Shown one piece after another: positions 51,541 through 63,975 of a DNA stretch of 64,000 nt. The stretch lies in the NCBI GenBank assembly GCA_963969395.1, contig OZ017796.1, positions 3,102,501 to 3,166,500 of the forward strand, in the 5' to 3' direction. Made by a program: the position numbers and the translations under genes. The stretch's first letter is position 1, and every line of letters begins with the position of its first letter. The DNA comes from Pseudoscleropodium purum. Lineage: Eukaryota > Streptophyta > Bryopsida > Hypnales > Brachytheciaceae. Under the pieces are notes generated by a model, which did not search any database, was not told the DNA's origin, and saw only the letters and a list, made by a program, of their open reading frames with translations.

Positions 51541-52463
51541 CCCCTAAAGTCCCAAGGCCATTTTTTTTTGTCAAAAACCACTCAAAACTGCCATTTTTGC
51601 TGCATTCACCCAAGAATACAAAAAGAATCATTCTTTTAGAATCTAACCATAGGATCTTGTACTTTGTTTGCTTAGCTCATATGATAAAATTTTCATGAAG
51701 TTTGACTATATAGATTGGAAGATATTAGCATTCAAAGTTGAAAAAGAAAGTTTTTGTAAACACTAGCCTGCAATTTCAAATGACTTTAACCACCAATTGT
51801 GGAATTTTTTTGCACTACAGACTTTGAATTTAGAATTTTTTATGTTGAAGAATTGAATTGAAAGACTAGGAAAAAAAATTTGAAAAAAAACATACTTGAT
51901 TTTCATTCTTTAAAAAAATGCTAAGTAGAAGTAGGTCCAAGATTGGAAAAAAAAACTAAATCATCAATGACTCCAAGATGGGATTGAAAGACAAAAATAC
52001 CAATGGTGAGATTGTTTTAGCAAGCAAATACAACATTCACAGAGAAAATTGTGGAAAATTGTGAAAATTGCATTCAGAATTGAATCCTATAAGTTATTTT
52101 TTCAAGAAGATGCTGAAATTGCCCGAAAAACAAGATTGCCTTAACTTTCTCATTATTAGTCCAAATAGAACAAATCAAAAATTCACATGTAGACAAAAAT
52201 AAAACACTTTAGGAAAAAAAAATTAAAATTTATTTTGACTTTTTGTGATGTTTTTTGTGTTGCTTGCCGAGTTCATTTTCAAGTTTTTTGTAGTATAACT
52301 TTTGCTCCCGGGCACCAATTGAAATAAAAAAATATATTCCCACATAGGTTATCAGTTTTTCTATCTTACGAGAAAGTTTCAAAACAATTTTCCAAAAATT
52401 GAGGTCACAAGAACCTGCCCTATATCTGATTTGTCCCCCGAGGGGACAATGAGACTTTAGGGG
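51541..52463 (+). mobile_element. CCCCTAAAGTC-family element, copy C (best preserved)
   Basis: 923 bp with 11-base perfect inverted ends, CCCCTAAAGTC at 51541 and GACTTTAGGGG at 52453-52463. A TAA-like triplet lies next to each end but is offset by one base on the right, so the target duplication is uncertain. The interior has no open frame above chance and no transposase motif. The left flank is TTATATTAA and the right flank is CTAAAACAT. Confidence 0.7.
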
Positions 52464-54005
52464 CTAAAACATAAACTTTGAATTTTGTTAAATTCCATAA
52501 AGTTTTTTTTTATAGAAGATGAAGTCACCTATAATTGAAAAATGTTTCATCTCTAATATATACATATTATGGATAATTGCTTTAAAAAAATGTAAAGATA
52601 ATGACATAAACATTTTGGACAAATTATTATCTTTTAATATGAAGTTTCTAAATGCATGTCAATATGTGTAGTTTGAGCCTTGAGAAGTTACTCTTTATAT
52701 GACCAAAATTCCCGTGGTAGACATATGAAAGTTTAAACAAGCTCCAATGAACTCAAATTCTAGTTTATACTTTTATAAGAAATATGAAAATACAAGAATA
52801 TATTAGCTTAGATGAGTACAATTATTTTAAATAGTGCCCAATGGTAGAAAATTTGTTAATTAGAGCAAAAATAGTGAAATTCAAGGAAGAGAATAATACA
52901 AAAGCTTGAAATCGATTTTTGAAATTTTGTTTTTACTATAAGATGTCTATATCTACATAGAATCCATGCATTCATTACATTTGAACTAGAGGTGTAAAAT
53001 CATGAAGAATCTTGTTTTGTTGCAAAACATAGCATCCATTCAAAATATATTACACAAAATTGAATTTTGAACAAAATTTTCACAATTAAAAAGAAAACAA
53101 TCTAAAGAAATTTAGATTGTTTTAGGCTAAAGCAATCTTGCCTTTTGCAATTGCCACTAACAATTTAATTTTCTTTCCACCTTGTGCAAATTTGAATTTA
53201 ATAATTTTTTAATTCTGAAAGATCTACTATGTTTTTTATACCTTGATTTTCAAAATAATTATCCGAAATAAACAAAATATAAAGAAATTCAACCCCGAAT
53301 GAAAACCTATAGATTTTTTTTAATTAATTGGATTCAAGGTCTTTATATCGTTCGACAAGTGGCAAAATAGACACATTTCTATTTCTATTAAATGTTGATA
53401 CCATATTCTGCAATCTAAGGTGCGAAAATTTATAAAGTTTTTTCTATACTCAATAGGGATATTAAAGGAACCCATACTAATTAATCAACACAACATACTA
53501 TATAAATATCTATCACTAAAGTATCATGGGGCTATGCATCATGTTCATACTAATTAATCAGCACAACACACTACATGAAGACCTATCAATAATGTGTCTA
53601 AGGGCTATACATCATGTTTCAAACATCTATAGTTTCTCAAAAACAATCCATTAAAGTTTTTGGTGCCCTTCATATCCTTGTTGAATGTATACATTTTTAT
53701 GCTAGACTAGTGCAAGATTCCATGGTTAAATATGCAAGATTCTTCAAATCAAATTTTTATAGCTACTACTCAAGTGTTAATTGTTAAAACACAAATGGAA
53801 TCATCAAAATTGAATGAATAAAGTACAAATATGTAGATGGAAAAAAAGATTTCTACTCAAAATGAGAACATATTAGAAATGGATGTCTCTACTCAAGAAA
53901 AACTTTAAGACTTGAAATACATTAATTAAAGAGTCACTAGTACATATAGATTAGTTTCAACATTTGTATTCTACAACAATTTAAACTCAATGCAAGGTTT
54001 TGGAC
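52464..54005. other. AT-rich intergenic DNA, nothing recognised
   Basis: One local near-duplication is visible (CATACTAATTAATCAACACAACATACTA at about 53470 and a variant at about 53548, roughly 75 bases apart). No coding feature was seen. Confidence 0.45.
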
Positions 54006-54995
54006 TAATTCCTGTAGTCTTTGTTTTTGGCAAGATTTTTTGAATTTTTTTGAAGTTAGACAAATTCATTAGCTTTGTGGGAATGCCATTTTTACTTTAA
54101 TTGGTGATCAAGAGCAAAGATATACTACCCAAAGCCCAAAATAGAGGTCATCAAGCAACACAAATAAAATCACAAAATCTCAAAATGATGAGAAAGTTAT
54201 AGAGAATCCTATTCTTTTGTCAATCAAAACATCTTCTTTAAAAAATAACTAGTGGGATTCATTTCTAAACTCAATTTTTACAATTTTTAAGGAAAAAGTA
54301 TCACATGGTTAGTTTTTTAGTTAGAATAGTCTCACCATTTGGATTATTGTGTTTCAATTTTATCTAAAAGCAATTATCAATTTCGTTTATCTTTCTTTTT
54401 TAAATCTGCTCCTATATAATAATTTTTGTAATATTTAAAAAATGACTATTGTTAATTATTTTTATGATACTCTCAATTTTTTAATCTATAAACTTTTTAA
54501 TTAAAAAAGAAATCACTTTTCTTTTAAGTTAAGAAGATTTCAAGTCTTAAAAATCTAATTAAGAAAAATATAAAAAAATACAATATTTTTTTTACTTTAC
54601 AATGCAAATATCTTGCAATCTACATGGCAAATTTTTTTTAAATTTCTTCCACTTAATTTCATATTAGTTAATAAATGCAAGATTGACTATAGTTAGATAT
54701 GCAAATGTTTAGGTTTTTAAAAGTTTCATACACTAATAGAAAATAGCATTTCAAACAACAAAAAAGAGTTGATACTTTTTGAAAATTGCATTGTTGCAAA
54801 TGCAAATTTTTTGAAATTGTGTTGCAATTAACACAATTTTAGAATATTTACATTTGCAGTAACGTAGTTTTCAAAAAGCATAAGCTCTTTTTTGTTGTCT
54901 AAAATGTTGTTTTCTACTCGTGGAACTTTGTGATTGACATAGTAGTTTTGAGTCTTTTTTGACTAAAGAAAGCCTTTGATCCTTTCAAATTTAAT
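54006..54995 (-). mobile_element. CCCCTAAAGTC-family element, copy D (reverse, interrupted)
   Basis: Read on the minus strand it follows copy C: TTTTGAGTC...GTCAAAA near 54960, then TAGATTGCAAGATATT (54606-54625), GGTGAGACTATT, GAATCCCACTAGTTATTTTT and ATAACTTTCTCATCATTTTG (about 54190). Its end is near 54006. It is split by the foldback at 54731-54922, which gives the order of insertion. Confidence 0.6.
54731..54922. mobile_element. CACTA-like foldback MITE nested in copy D
   Basis: Left end CACTAATAGAAAATAGC, right end complement CACGAGTAGAAAACAAC. Each is followed by (A/G)ACAACAAAAAAGAG and then CTTTTTGAAAA, so about 80 bases of each arm pair with some mismatches. CACTA...AGAAAA ends are typical of plant CMC (En/Spm) elements. 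No exact 3-base target duplication is seen (ATA against GAA), perhaps because of age. Confidence 0.65.
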
Positions 54996-55016
54996 TTAGG
55001 AATTCATAGTATATAA

Positions 55017-55021
<5 letters not shown>

Positions 55022-55098
<77 letters not shown>
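55022..55098. repeat. (TA)n microsatellite
   Basis: About 38 uninterrupted TA units. Confidence 0.95.
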
Positions 55099-55099
<1 letters not shown>

Positions 55100-55104
<5 letters not shown>

Positions 55105-56486
55105 ATTATTTTTATTTATTTATAATCTTCAAATTAAATTTATCAAATTTTTTCTTATTTTCTAATTATAGATTTATCATAAAAAAAACTCAAATATCAT
55201 AAGTAGATTTTGCTTTAGCAAATAAGATATTAATCTACAAATTTATCAAACTTGGGTAAACTTGCAGTCAATGTTTAATTTTATGTACAATTTTTTTGTC
55301 GATTGGTTGTAGTCAAAAGATGTTGGCAACTTTTTGTAAAGAAAAATTACATTTTTTCCAATCAAAATAATCAAGACCAATACCCGATTTTAACCTAGGT
55401 ATCACCTAGTTTTGATATAGATATCACCAAATATGGAAGCAATATTTGGCTACTTCTCGAAGATGATGAATAAAAATAGTGTTTCTAATTTTCTTTATCC
55501 CCACGATGACATTCTAGACCAAAGTAGTCTAATGGATGACTTCACTATTAACTAGTGTTGTTGCTACAATAAAAACAAAAATAAAAGTAATTTTGTAATT
55601 TTGTAATCCTTAAATACTTTGAAAATGAATATCTTTCTCACAATGGGTTGGAACATCACAAAATAGAGCATGGGCATCCTTCTTTGCTAAGGGCTTTCCG
55701 ACACTACCAAGAATGCGACCAAGAGATGCATAATCTTGGAAGTCTCAAAGAAACAAACAAAACAAACAACCCATAAACGACACCACGCACATTTTTTGGT
55801 TATTGGATGACAAAGAATCTTGGACAAAAGTACAGCTATTCATTCTCCAAAGTTTGTGGAAGAAGCGGAGGTTTGCTTCAGTAGCTTGATTTCCAACAAA
55901 TGTTTTTTCATTTTTTAGTAATTCAAAAATTAATGCACACGGTACCAAAACAAATGATTTCCATAGAGATGAGTCTGGTGTCCAAGAGTTAAGAAATTGC
56001 AGAAAACAAGAGTGCACCTATTGGATCAATAATCAAATAATTTTGATGAGTACCTTGGTCATAGAGGGCTACGTCCTTACATGGTTCATTATTTTACGAA
56101 ACCGACTCTACGGAAGGGTAACGGGATCATACAGTATCACTAAATTACCGGACGGACGCTACAAGAGATCAGTTGTACCGTCCCCGACAGTACCTGCCTT
56201 CCTGCTGCCCCCCTGTACCCCTGTACCCCGAAGCTTCCACGCATCTCAAGCTCAGTATGCCAAACAAAGCCGCGAACGTGGAATAGTCCAAATTGGGGAG
56301 GGGGCGCCTACTGGCCTTCCACCCTTTCCACCTCTGACAGCAGTCACAGCACAATGCAAATCCCGGATTTAGACTTACAGGGCCACCTAATGCAAATCAA
56401 CCGATGAGCATGGGACGCGGCTCGGCATCGGGACTGGGGGAGCTTCCACGGTGCCGATCACAGCTCCGTTCCCAAATCTTAGATCT
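55100..56486. other. AT-rich DNA turning GC-rich at 56050; possible transposon-coding trace
   Basis: On the minus strand between about 55640 and 56020 there are protein-like pieces in two frames (for example LGRILGSVGKPLAKKDAHA near 55690). They faintly resemble retrotransposon-associated DUF4283 proteins but are broken by frame changes. From 56050 the DNA is GC-rich and carries no recognised gene. Confidence 0.3.
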
Positions 56487-56569
56487 CAACCTCTTGGGAA
56501 TATCAACCTCGTTGGAATATCTACCTCGTGGGGATATCTACCTCATGGGGATATCAACCTCACGAGACC
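56487..56569 (+). repeat. 17 bp minisatellite, about 4.8 units
   Basis: Units start at 56487, 56504, 56521, 56538 and 56555, with consensus C(A/T)ACCTCRTGGGGATAT. The spacing is exactly 17 bases throughout. Confidence 0.9.
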
Positions 56570-56570
56570 C

Positions 56571-56725
56571 TGTGGTAGATTTCAGCGCCATTAGGGTCAC
56601 GTTTGGGCTCCTCCCTTCCCTTCCAATCGCAGCTCCATTCCAAAAATAGTAGATCTTAGCCCCCTCCGTGTCCTCCCTCCTTGTGGTAGATTTCAGAGCC
56701 TTTAGGGTTACGTTTCGTCCCCAAT
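56571..56725 (+). repeat. Direct duplication of TGTGGTAGATTTCAG block
   Basis: TGTGGTAGATTTCAGCGCC then ATTAGGGTCACGTTT at 56571 recurs 121 bases later at 56692 as TGTGGTAGATTTCAGAGCC then TTTAGGGTTACGTTT. A third partial GTAGATCTTAGC lies between them. Confidence 0.8.
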
Positions 56726-57438
56726 TAGCCCATTTCCGAAACACAGGAAGAAACTAACTTATTATTCAATATTCCATACCCCAGTTAGTTAGTTTAGTCC
56801 CCCCCCCCCCCTGTCCCCTGGCTCCTTGAACTTACTGGGAATGAAGGAGGTTAAGCTACTCCGTAGTAAAACTTCGTGTAACTTTTGCAAGGCTTTGTAA
56901 GTGCAAATGGAAGCTCTAAAACTTAGGTCTTTGCTTTTGAAAGGGTAGATACTAAAATAAGCGTGTGGCTGTTCTTGTGGAAGCTACTCTATTGGATTGA
57001 TCAATATGGGGGAAATATAAAAAAACTTTTGTGGTAGAGACAAAGCAAGGGGTCCCCACCCTGCCGGGAATAGAATCACATGAGGGGTATTCATGAGGGG
57101 TAGGCCCCTTTTTGCATATATAAAACAAGATTGGGTCACGGTGGGCGAGGCAAATGGACGGGAAAACCCGGCGAGAATCGGGGATTTGACATATCAGGGG
57201 ATTATTTGGAGCATTTCCAATTCAAAAGTCGTTTGCCTTTAGTAATGATGGGGGGCCCACTTTCATATTTGAAATGATCTCGACCAGGGTCGCATACGGC
57301 TTCCGGTATTTTTAGACGGGAGTCTAAATAGTCAGGCTTACTCGCTGGGGGCTCTGCATTGGACCCGGAGTGAACTACGGGAGTGGCCACCATGTAACTG
57401 ATTTCATCCGTTTCTGGTGGGATGAATGAGGTTTTGAT

Positions 57439-57495
57439 GACGGACGGACGGACGGACGGAGATTTCTTTGAGGAAACCGCGTTCCGTCCGTCCGG
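57439..57495. repeat. (GACG)n tract with complementary downstream block
   Basis: About five and a half GACG units at 57439-57461, followed 20-odd bases later by CCGTCCGTCCG. A strong GC-rich hairpin is possible. It sits inside a GC-rich patch (57040-57600) that has no supported gene. Confidence 0.8.
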
Positions 57496-58913
57496 GCCTT
57501 ATGATGGGCGGCGGGGTCCAGCTTGATGGAAGCCTTGCCGGAGTGAACTGACGGACCCCCTCGCTTGCCCCCCAGGGAAAACACTGAAATTTGTTCTGTG
57601 TACTTTTTCCTTATCAATGGAATTTGTCCATACGTTTCAAGAAAGGAAAAAAAAAAAAAAAAAAAAGCTGAAATTTGGCTTATTTTCAAGTATGATCGAA
57701 AAAATTTGCAATTGGAGGCCCCAAATTAATCAGGAGAAGGTGTAGAAGATAAATTAATAGGGTTTAAAATAGGGGGTCTTTTTTTTACATGCATCCTTGG
57801 ATTAACTTGAGGGTGGCAACTAAGGGGGTCAATTCACCCCAATTGTTGTTGGGACTGGAGTGCATGACCTTCCCTTGTCTTAGACTTTATTTCTTAGGGA
57901 AAAATATAGGACCTTTTTTATTTGCCACACATGATCAAATTTGGAAATTTGGAATTCATATTTATAATTGCAAGTCCCAAATGAGGTGGGATATGTACAA
58001 AAATTAAATACATCAAACACAAAATAGTTTGTTTTTTTAACATGTACCTTTTGGAAAAAAAATGAGGACTTTGGGAGGATGAACAAGGAGTCAATTCATC
58101 CTAGTCACATTTGGTGGGCTACTTGGGTGAAATAATGTAGGCTTTTGTTTGGATAATTTGATGCAATTTTGGGGCAATTGAAATGAGTTTGTAGGAAAAT
58201 CTTAAATAGAATAGAATCTATGATTAGTGCAAATTAGATATTAGAGTTAGTCATAAAGTGTGTACATTGAAGGACTAGTAGCCAATGGTTATAGAAAAAT
58301 ACAAGATGAAATTCCTTGAAGCATCCAAATTTGATTGGATGGAGTTTGGTGTTGTGTTTTTTTATACTACTCTTAGTTAATCCTTCCTTTGACACCCTTT
58401 TTACAAGGCATATCTCACTATATGATTAATTCCTTAATATCTCAATTCATTTTTGAATTTTTGCACATTTTTGTTTATAATTTTGTACAAAAATGCAATT
58501 TACAAGAATTTCGTGAAATTGGTCATTGAGGAAGGTTGTCTTTTCAAGATTCAAGTGTTACATTGGATGAATGAAAAGTTAATTGCACTAAACAACGCAT
58601 GTAAGTCCTTTGTTCATTTTCGAAAATATGGGCATTGAAGTGTTGAAGGGTCAATTCTACTATGAAGCTCAAGACAAGCCTCACTCTATATTAACCTTAT
58701 CTAAAAGCTTCAAAATTGAATCCCTAAAGAACCAAGTGACTATTCAATATATGCAAGAGATCTTAGGGTAGTTATATACAAAATCAATTTTGGTCAAGTT
58801 TTTACAAAATTTAGACACAAGATATGAATATGTCTTCCCTTTAAGTATTTGTAATTTTTTCCAATTGGGTGTGCAAATCAAAAGTTATGCTATTTTGGAC
58901 TCTAGGGGTTGTT
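57496..58913. other. Intergenic DNA, no gene seen
   Basis: Contains a 20-base A run near 57650 and AT-rich sequence after 57700. The frames 57789-58007 and 58453-58638 look like chance. Confidence 0.45.
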
Positions 58914-59166
58914 TTATAAAAGGATTTAGGGGGGGGCACACGAGGGATGTTTCAAGCTTGTTCTTCTGACTCTGTATCTGTTTATAGTTTTGTTTTAAAA
59001 AAAAATTAAAATTAAAATTTAGAATGGAAAAAAATAGCATTTTTTTAAAATTAAATATTTTTGATGACGTAGCAATCGCCATGCCATGTCAAGCAATAGC
59101 TATAAGGTTGACGCTAATATCCTGGAGAACTTGCAACCCTCCAAAGTTGCTGAAAATCTTCTAATG
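58914..59166. mobile_element. CATTAGA-family MITE, copy 5 (left end weak)
   Basis: The right end AAAATCTTCTAATG is clear; the left end ATAAAAGGATTT near 58916 is a poor match. The centre TGACGTAGCAATCGCCATGCCATGTCA is at 59065-59091. Its orientation matches copies 1 and 2, with the A-rich spacer left of the centre. Confidence 0.6.
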
Positions 59167-62100
59167 AGGCAACTTTAGATAGCATATGCAGAAATCCTCT
59201 TATAATTCTACAATTTGGCAAGTATATAATTTACATGAAAAAATGCAAATGTCAAAAACATTAACCATGTAAATTCTTAAAATCTTAGTCTAGGAGGAGA
59301 TAAGGTCTATTGGCCATGTTTGACAAGGTTAGCAAAAAGGTTTTCTTTTAACTTCAAACATTCTAATCTTTCAATCCATGTATTCAATGTTTCTGAAAAA
59401 TTTCCATCCATTTTCATATTAGTCTGATACAAATTTGTTCAATTGAACTGTGAAAGAATTTTTTCTTATTGCCCTAAAAAGTCGGAGTTTCTCACAATTT
59501 CCACCCTAAAATAATATACCTCAATTTTTTAAAGGTTATGGATGATTTCAATTAGTAAATTGTCTTAATTATTATTTTAAAATGTTGACAAAATTAAAGA
59601 TGACTCCAAATCCCTTTAGTAATAGTCTTGAACAATGAAGAAAGAAACCATGAATTTGAAAAGTTTTTATTGTTGATGTATTCAAAATGAGCCTTAGATT
59701 CTTGTGTTTGTGAGTTATATATTTAAGACATTAATATCTAGAAATTGGTTTTGTAGGTGTGAATTTATTCATTTCTCCAATATTCATAAAAAGATGGTAG
59801 AATATAAATGTAGAATTTGCAATATTTATATGGTTCTTTTGGACAATACACACCAAGGATAGCTACCCATAATCCTTTATTTTAAATACACCACCACATG
59901 TGGGTATTCAAGTAGGCCATTTGGAAGATTACCATAATGATATGCTTTTATCAAAAGTTATAAATTTTAATTCATAGATTGTATTTATAAAATGTGATCC
60001 ACTATTATATAAAACAACATTTACCAAAACTTTGAAAAAAAATTTCCAAAAGATCTTCACAAATTGGTTATTGATTTAATATTGATGATAGTCATATGTT
60101 TTTCTTGGAAAATGGTTAAAGGATATAAAAGAAGAGTTTTATACTTAAAAAAACAAGAAAGTAGAATAATTTTTTATAAATTGAAGATGAAACAAATGAA
60201 CATGCTTGAAATAATTCATGTTCAAAATATAGAGTTTTACATAAATATAAGTAACTTACATTCCAATCAAAGATTGATTAATTGTTGGGCATTTATAACA
60301 ATTTTATTACTTAATATCATAATGAACCAAATTTTTCCTTTCTTCATACTCATTTTAGCTCATTTTCACAATGACTTTATAAAATATGAATGTTTCTACA
60401 AGTGAACACCAACTCCAAATTTAAAAATTTAGAGAAGATGGTTAAGCTAACATACAACTATTATTGCAAATCTAAATGAATCCCATATCTATTTTGTTGG
60501 TTTAATGAAGTTTTTTATTTTATAAAAAGACAATATCTCTTTTCAAAATCATTTATAAACAAGTGAGTTGATGAGCTAATGATTGAGACATTATATAGCA
60601 ATATTTTAAGCTAGTAGTTTTTAGTTCATTGCAAATTGCAAATATTGAAATTGTATAACAAATGATGAATTAGTCAAGAACTCCAATATCTAGTCAAGTT
60701 GGTGATTATTTTTCCAAAATATTCAATGCATGAACAAACAAACTCACTTAGATGAATAGTGATATGATATATATTTGTAATTCAAATGAAATAGTTTTCA
60801 TTTGGTAATCTTGAAATTTTTTTAAGGAAATTGTTAAGAAGTAATAAATGCATAAAAAACAAAAATACATAATCATTATAATTTAATATGAAATTAAATA
60901 TTACATAATGTCAACTTAGATATAGAAATTTGCGAACAATGCCCTATAATTTGCTTCACATTTTTATTCTATAAAAATCTTCTAACTCTATACAAATAAA
61001 GTACTTGAAATTGATTTTTTTTTGCAATATTTGTTCTTAATTAGAGTCAATTTACACTAAGGTTGGACCAAACAGCCTTGTGAGTTCTCTAAACAATGAT
61101 TGGTCAAAAAGTAAGTAGTGGTTCAAGTTGAGTTTATTTTTTGACTGGGAATATCCACTTAGAATCCTACAGAGGCAAAGTAGGCAATGTTGTTAGTTTC
61201 AAGAAGCTTTTTTCTTTCCCACTTCTTTTAGGTATGCTTAGCAAAATTCTAGGAGAACATGTTGGGCTACAATATAACAAACATAGATTTTGTCTACGTA
61301 ATTGATTTTGTGATTCACAAGGTCAATTTTTAAAATAAATAAATATGACATGTCTATAGTTTTACTTGGCTTTACAACAAGACCACACAAAGTGTCATTC
61401 CTCTTTATTTTCTTGGGCTCCCACTTCTAGGGATTCCATTTAAAAAAGTGAGATCCCATTGAGAGCTATAGTTCCTTGGTCCAACTTTGGTTTAAACTGA
61501 CCCCAAGTTATACTACAAATTTCATGTATATAATTGTGGACTTTACTCACTCATGAATATGATATGCCCTTTTTGTATCAAAAACAATGTTTGAACATCC
61601 TTACTTTTTGAAGTCACACAACCAATGTTTAATACTTTTACATTACTCGTCCAAGTAGTCCATAACATTGCTCAATGGAATAAGGGTGTGCTTGATTGTG
61701 CCAAGGAGGTTTGACCCCCTTATGGCCCCTGCCAATGATAAATGTAAAAAGAACTCCCTTATTGTGTGCCATATTAATTTAGGATTTCACCACGTTGCTC
61801 CAACCTAATTTGGGACCTTTGTTTACAAATCTAAATTCAAAGTTACCAAATTTGATGATGGGTGGAAAATAAAAAATTTCAATGTCCCCCCTTGTAAAAC
61901 ATGGGGGCCAAGAAGGGAGGGGTTTCAAACCCCGTATGGCCACTAGATTGTGTTCGCATGAAAAGGGACAACCAAAGGCCGCAAACGGATAGAATCGATA
62001 CTAGGTCATCCATCCATCCATCCCTTCTACTGAAAATGATGGACTAAGGAATCTCCCAATGATGTTAATCGAATAATTCCCCCCTTCTCCCCCCACCCCC

Positions 62101-62351
62101 CATCCCCAAAACAATTTTTTTTTTTTTTTTTAAATTCCTAAAAATTGACCAACCCCTTATCATAATTTTTCAGCATCTACAGTGTACCCAATTCATTGTC
62201 ACTGTGTATGCTGTGGTCCCCTGAGACAATCAGTTTGAGGACCCCTCCAATTCAATTTCAGTCACTGGTGGGGGTCAAGTTTGGAAATCAAATCAAAAGA
62301 TCAAGGAGGCCCATTTGAATTGACTGGGAGGTCAGGGGGAAAAAGGGGTTG
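59167..62351. other. AT-rich intergenic DNA, nothing recognised
   Basis: The longest frame (60064-60405 on +) is Ile/Asn/Lys-rich, as expected for chance reading of AT-rich DNA. Some GC-richer runs with C homopolymers begin at 61850. Confidence 0.45.
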
Positions 62352-62462
62352 TTACCTTACCTTACCTTACCTTACTTATTGGTTGATTGGAGGGGATTGG
62401 TATATGGTGGCATGATGTGCAGGCAGGACTGGACTAGACTGGACTAGACTGGACTGGACTGA
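62352..62462 (+). repeat. Short tandem repeats TTACC and GGACTAGACT
   Basis: TTACC is repeated about 4.8 times at 62352-62375. GGACTGGACTAGACT-type units cover 62428-62462. Confidence 0.85.
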
Positions 62463-63900
62463 TCAACGAAGGGGCCCCCAGGGCGCCCTGTTCTTGTGGG
62501 TCAATCATGTCACATTCAGACTAGTGTGGGGAACTGTGCTCTTGCTTGGAACTTGCCATGATTGATGGGGAACACATTGGAAGTTGGGAACAGACGGACG
62601 TCCAAAACGGAACCACGGGAACTTCGAAGTTCTCATGGCCTCCTCTTGGCCTTCCGTTCAGGGATTTTATGCATGCATGGTTTCGGCACCACCACCGGGG
62701 AACTGAAGGGAACCAAACCTTTCCGGTGGATGAGAACGCACGGGACGGGGGGGCTGGGGTGAGTGGGAACGTAGGGCCACCCGGTGAAAACTCAGTCAAG
62801 GCTTTCCGTAGCCTGAGTATGCCATGTAGGCCCTCCTTCGACTGTAATCATGGCCGCAACGTCAATCCGAGTGGGAACGGAAAAAGGCAAGAAGAGGGGT
62901 GAAAAAGAAAAGAAAAGAAAGGTAAAATTGGCCACAGTTAGTTTTGCTCCTAGACTGGGCTTCATCTTATATAATAATCATTTTTTTGGGAACTTTACTT
63001 TTTTTCTATTTATTATACTTGAGAGAGGAAATACTGTACTACGTTAATAAAACCCGTACATCAATAAATCATAGTACGGTATACCACCGGTAATATACGA
63101 ATGATCCATTTTCAAAATGTATAGATTTGGTGGGCCCCACGGAGATCAACCTCCTTTTGATCTCAACGGAAGAATTCACTGGAAGCTGCTAAACCACTCA
63201 TAAGGTAGCGACGGACACCCAATACTATAGAATTGATATACTGTAGGTTTGAAATTATTGGGCAAGGAAGATCAAATGGTTTCCGCAGCAATGATAATTT
63301 GGGGTAAGTCAAGTTATGCCAGTATCGAATAAAGTTAGAAGGAAAGTGAAGAGAACCAATTAAGGGATTTACAGTATCGAATATAGAAGGTCAAAAATCG
63401 AGGTGAAACTGACATGGATGACGGAGGGTAAAGTGCTGGACGGGAAAGAGGGTCAAGAAACTACACGGGTGTAGACGGAGCATTATTATTCAACAAGAGG
63501 GAGTTCCCGAAGAAGACAGTGACGGGAATAGGGTGCACAATGGAAGTAGCCCGCAAAGCCAATGGAACCTTCTTTCATCCGCGCTATTGTCCAGGTGCAG
63601 ACGAAACCGCGTGATTTTGTTTGACGAACGCGGAGATTTGGATGAACGTAGCTCGTCTCTTCCCGCCTCCCCGTCCACGCATTTTTTACTCCCACCCGCC
63701 GTAACTGCGCGGTAACAAAGCGGGGAACCGCGCGGTTCTAGCGGCGCTCCGGGAATCCAAGCGTCCCGGCCCCTTGCTCCCGCCTTGGCTGTCGCAAACC
63801 GTGCGGTTGCGCGCTGCAGTGGACGCGTGGTAGGGCGCGCGGTTGTCCCCTCCGTTGAATCGAGCCCGCCATTCTTTTTGCTTTCCACAGTGATGAGAGA
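62463..63900. other. GC-rich region, probable promoter of a gene to the right
   Basis: Frames on both strands (for example 62546-62902 on + and 63490-63888 on -) overlap heavily and have no motif. The rise in GC, especially 63500-63880, and the transit-peptide-like start that follows suggest an upstream regulatory region. Confidence 0.35.
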
Positions 63901-63975
63901 ATGGCTTCATTGTCTTCAATTTCGGCTTCCACCATTTTTCCTCAGTTAGGGATACCTCAATCATCGTCACCATGA
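63901..63975 (+). CDS. Possible first exon or upstream frame: organelle-targeting-like start
   Basis: ATG at 63901 gives MASLSSISASTIFPQLGIPQ and stops at TGA 63973 after 24 codons. The Ser/Ala-rich composition is that of a plastid transit peptide. A splice before the stop, for example at the GT near 63966, could rescue it, but the window ends before this can be tested. It could equally be a short upstream frame. Confidence 0.3.
   Translation: MASLSSISASTIFPQLGIPQSSSP

Noticed and set aside
55640..56020. Possible retrotransposon-like protein on the minus strand
   Set aside because: Pieces resembling DUF4283-type sequence occur in different frames and are too short and uncertain to call a gene or pseudogene.
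60064..60405. 113-codon Ile/Lys/Asn-rich frame
   Set aside because: Composition is what AT-rich random DNA gives; no motif, no flanking splice sites and no neighbours.
62546..62902. 118-codon plus-strand frame and overlapping partners near 62.5-62.9 kb
   Set aside because: Three overlapping frames on both strands, no family resemblance and no splice context; explained by GC-rich composition with fewer stops.
63490..63888. 132-codon Arg/Ser/Gly-rich minus-strand frame
   Set aside because: Low complexity, GC-rich and opposite other open frames; typical of promoter DNA upstream of a plant gene.
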